This document shows, one piece after another, positions 13,669 through 14,616 of a stretch of 14,616 nt of DNA. The stretch spans positions 1 through 14,616 of the forward strand of contig JANQEF010000021.1 in the NCBI GenBank assembly GCA_028278465.1, written 5' to 3'. Under the pieces are notes generated by a model. It saw only the letters and a list, made by a program, of their open reading frames with translations, made no database searches and was not told where the DNA came from. How positions within the stretch are numbered: the first letter of the stretch is position 1; each line of letters begins with the position of its first letter. Both the position numbers and the translations under genes were made by a program. The stretch comes from Dehalococcoidia bacterium. GTDB lineage: Bacteria > Chloroflexota > Dehalococcoidia > Lucifugimonadales > Lucifugimonadaceae.

Positions 13669-14616
13669 ATGGCAAAAGTCACGGGAAGCGAGCTTCTGAT
13701 CCGGGCGTTGAAGGCCGAGGGCGTGGACACCGTTTTCGGTATCGCCGGCGATCACATCCTCGACATGCTGGACCGCATGTTCGATTCGGATCTCCGGATG
13801 GTCGATTTCCGGCACGAATCGGGAGCGGTCCACGCCGCAGACTCGTATTCGAGAATCCTCCGCCGCGGCGCGGTGGCGCTGTCGACCACGCCGGGTCACG
13901 CCAACGCGGTGCCTGCGCTCGCCAACGCCGTTCACTCAGAGGCTCCGGTGATCAACATATCCGGCGCTGCCGATTCTCCGAACCTGGGACGCGGCGCTAT
14001 GCAGGAGTTCGACCAGGTCGGGATCGCTGCGCCTGTGACAAAGGGCGCATGGCAGGTGCCATCTCCCGAGCGCATCCCGGAGTACGTCGCGCTGGCGTTC
14101 AGGACTGCGCTTTCGGGGCGTCAGGGTCCCGTGCATCTCACCATCCCTCACGACTTCCAGGCCGCAGAGGTCGATGAATCAGCCGCCGCTCGATACGCGC
14201 CCCGGGAGCATAGCGTCCCGCAGAAAGTGGCCGGGAATCTCGGGCAGGTGCAGACGGCTATCGAGCTGCTTCGCAACGCGTCGCGGCCTATCATGATGGC
14301 TGGTTCTTCGGCGGGCGCTACGGCAGACCCGGAAACGGTACGGAAGCTTGTCGAGACGACTCACATCCCGTTCGTCTCAGAGGACTCGGCTCGCGCGCTG
14401 ATCCCCGATTCGCACGAGTACAGCGTTGGCCTTGGCTACCTGCCACTGAACCCGGCCGCGCAGCGCGTCCGGAACGCCGACGTTGTGCTGATGCTGGGCA
14501 AGCGCCTTGACTACACGCTCGGCTTCGGTGGCAGTCCGCCTTTCGCCGCAGACGCCAAGATCATCGTCGTCGACCCGTCGCCTGCTGAGATCGGCCGCGC
14601 CAGGACGGTCGAAGTC
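13669..14616 (+). CDS. Thiamine-diphosphate enzyme of the acetolactate synthase/oxalyl-CoA decarboxylase family (5' part)
   Basis: The reading frame is open from ATG 13669 to the window edge, giving 316 residues of a protein that usually has about 550. The N-terminal PYR domain shows GVDTVFGIAGDHILDML (18-34), the cofactor-activating Glu at 50 in FRHESGAVHAAD (47-58) and STTPGHANAVPALANAV (72-88). The middle domain follows from about 190 and includes VLMLGKRLDYTLGFGG (273-288) and AKIIVVDPSPAEIGR (296-310), a form more like oxalyl-CoA decarboxylase or 2-hydroxyacyl-CoA lyase than biosynthetic acetolactate synthase. The C-terminal domain with the GDG-NN motif is outside the window. GGAGGG lies 11 bases before the ATG. 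The substrate cannot be told from this part. Confidence 0.85.
   Translation, partial: MAKVTGSELLIRALKAEGVDTVFGIAGDHILDMLDRMFDSDLRMVDFRHESGAVHAADSYSRILRRGAVALSTTPGHANAVPALANAVHSEAPVINISGAADSPNLGRGAMQEFDQVGIAAPVTKGAWQVPSPERIPEYVALAFRTALSGRQGPVHLTIPHDFQAAEVDESAAARYAPREHSVPQKVAGNLGQVQTAIELLRNASRPIMMAGSSAGATADPETVRKLVETTHIPFVSEDSARALIPDSHEYSVGLGYLPLNPAAQRVRNADVVLMLGKRLDYTLGFGGSPPFAADAKIIVVDPSPAEIGRARTVEV

Overview
The window looks like part of a GC-rich bacterial chromosome, most likely a Chloroflexota member of the SAR202/Dehalococcoidia type. That placement is an inference. It rests on an alternative complex III operon, a lipoprotein with a long Pro/Thr/Gln linker after its lipobox, a DUF2277 gene and several thiamine-diphosphate enzymes. 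No RNA gene, insertion sequence, CRISPR array or phage gene was seen.

Positions 1-7300 (minus strand) hold an alternative complex III (ACIII, quinol oxidation) operon. Read in the direction of transcription it has a good sigma70-type promoter (7270-7297), a 96-residue two-helix membrane protein, a pentaheme cytochrome (ActA-like), a Tat-exported molybdopterin-fold protein with no cofactor cysteines (ActB N-terminal part), a separate Fe-S protein (ActB C-terminal part), an NrfD-family membrane protein, an ActC-like NrfD protein, and the first codons of one more gene leaving the window at position 1. The two ActB parts lie in one reading frame and are separated by a single TAA. Together these genes would take electrons from membrane quinol through the Fe-S clusters to the hemes.

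Positions 7478-7843 carry an unrecognised small gene (minus strand). It is divergent from a plus-strand group at 7970-11551: a TrpB2-like protein followed by the alpha and beta subunits of a 2-oxoacid or acetoin dehydrogenase E1, closed by a perfect 14-bp terminator hairpin. No E2 or E3 gene follows. The TrpB2-like protein has Glu where the PLP-binding Lys should be and has changed other active-site motifs, so it cannot work as an ordinary PLP enzyme. This is the most unusual item in the window.

Positions 11651-13130 (minus strand) encode a His-rich lipoprotein built from an exact 120-residue tandem duplication, preceded by a small secreted protein that also has His-x-His motifs. Positions 13323-14616 (plus strand) hold a DUF2277 gene and the first 316 codons of an acetolactate synthase/oxalyl-CoA decarboxylase-type enzyme that runs off the right edge. 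It is the third thiamine-diphosphate polypeptide in about 5 kb.
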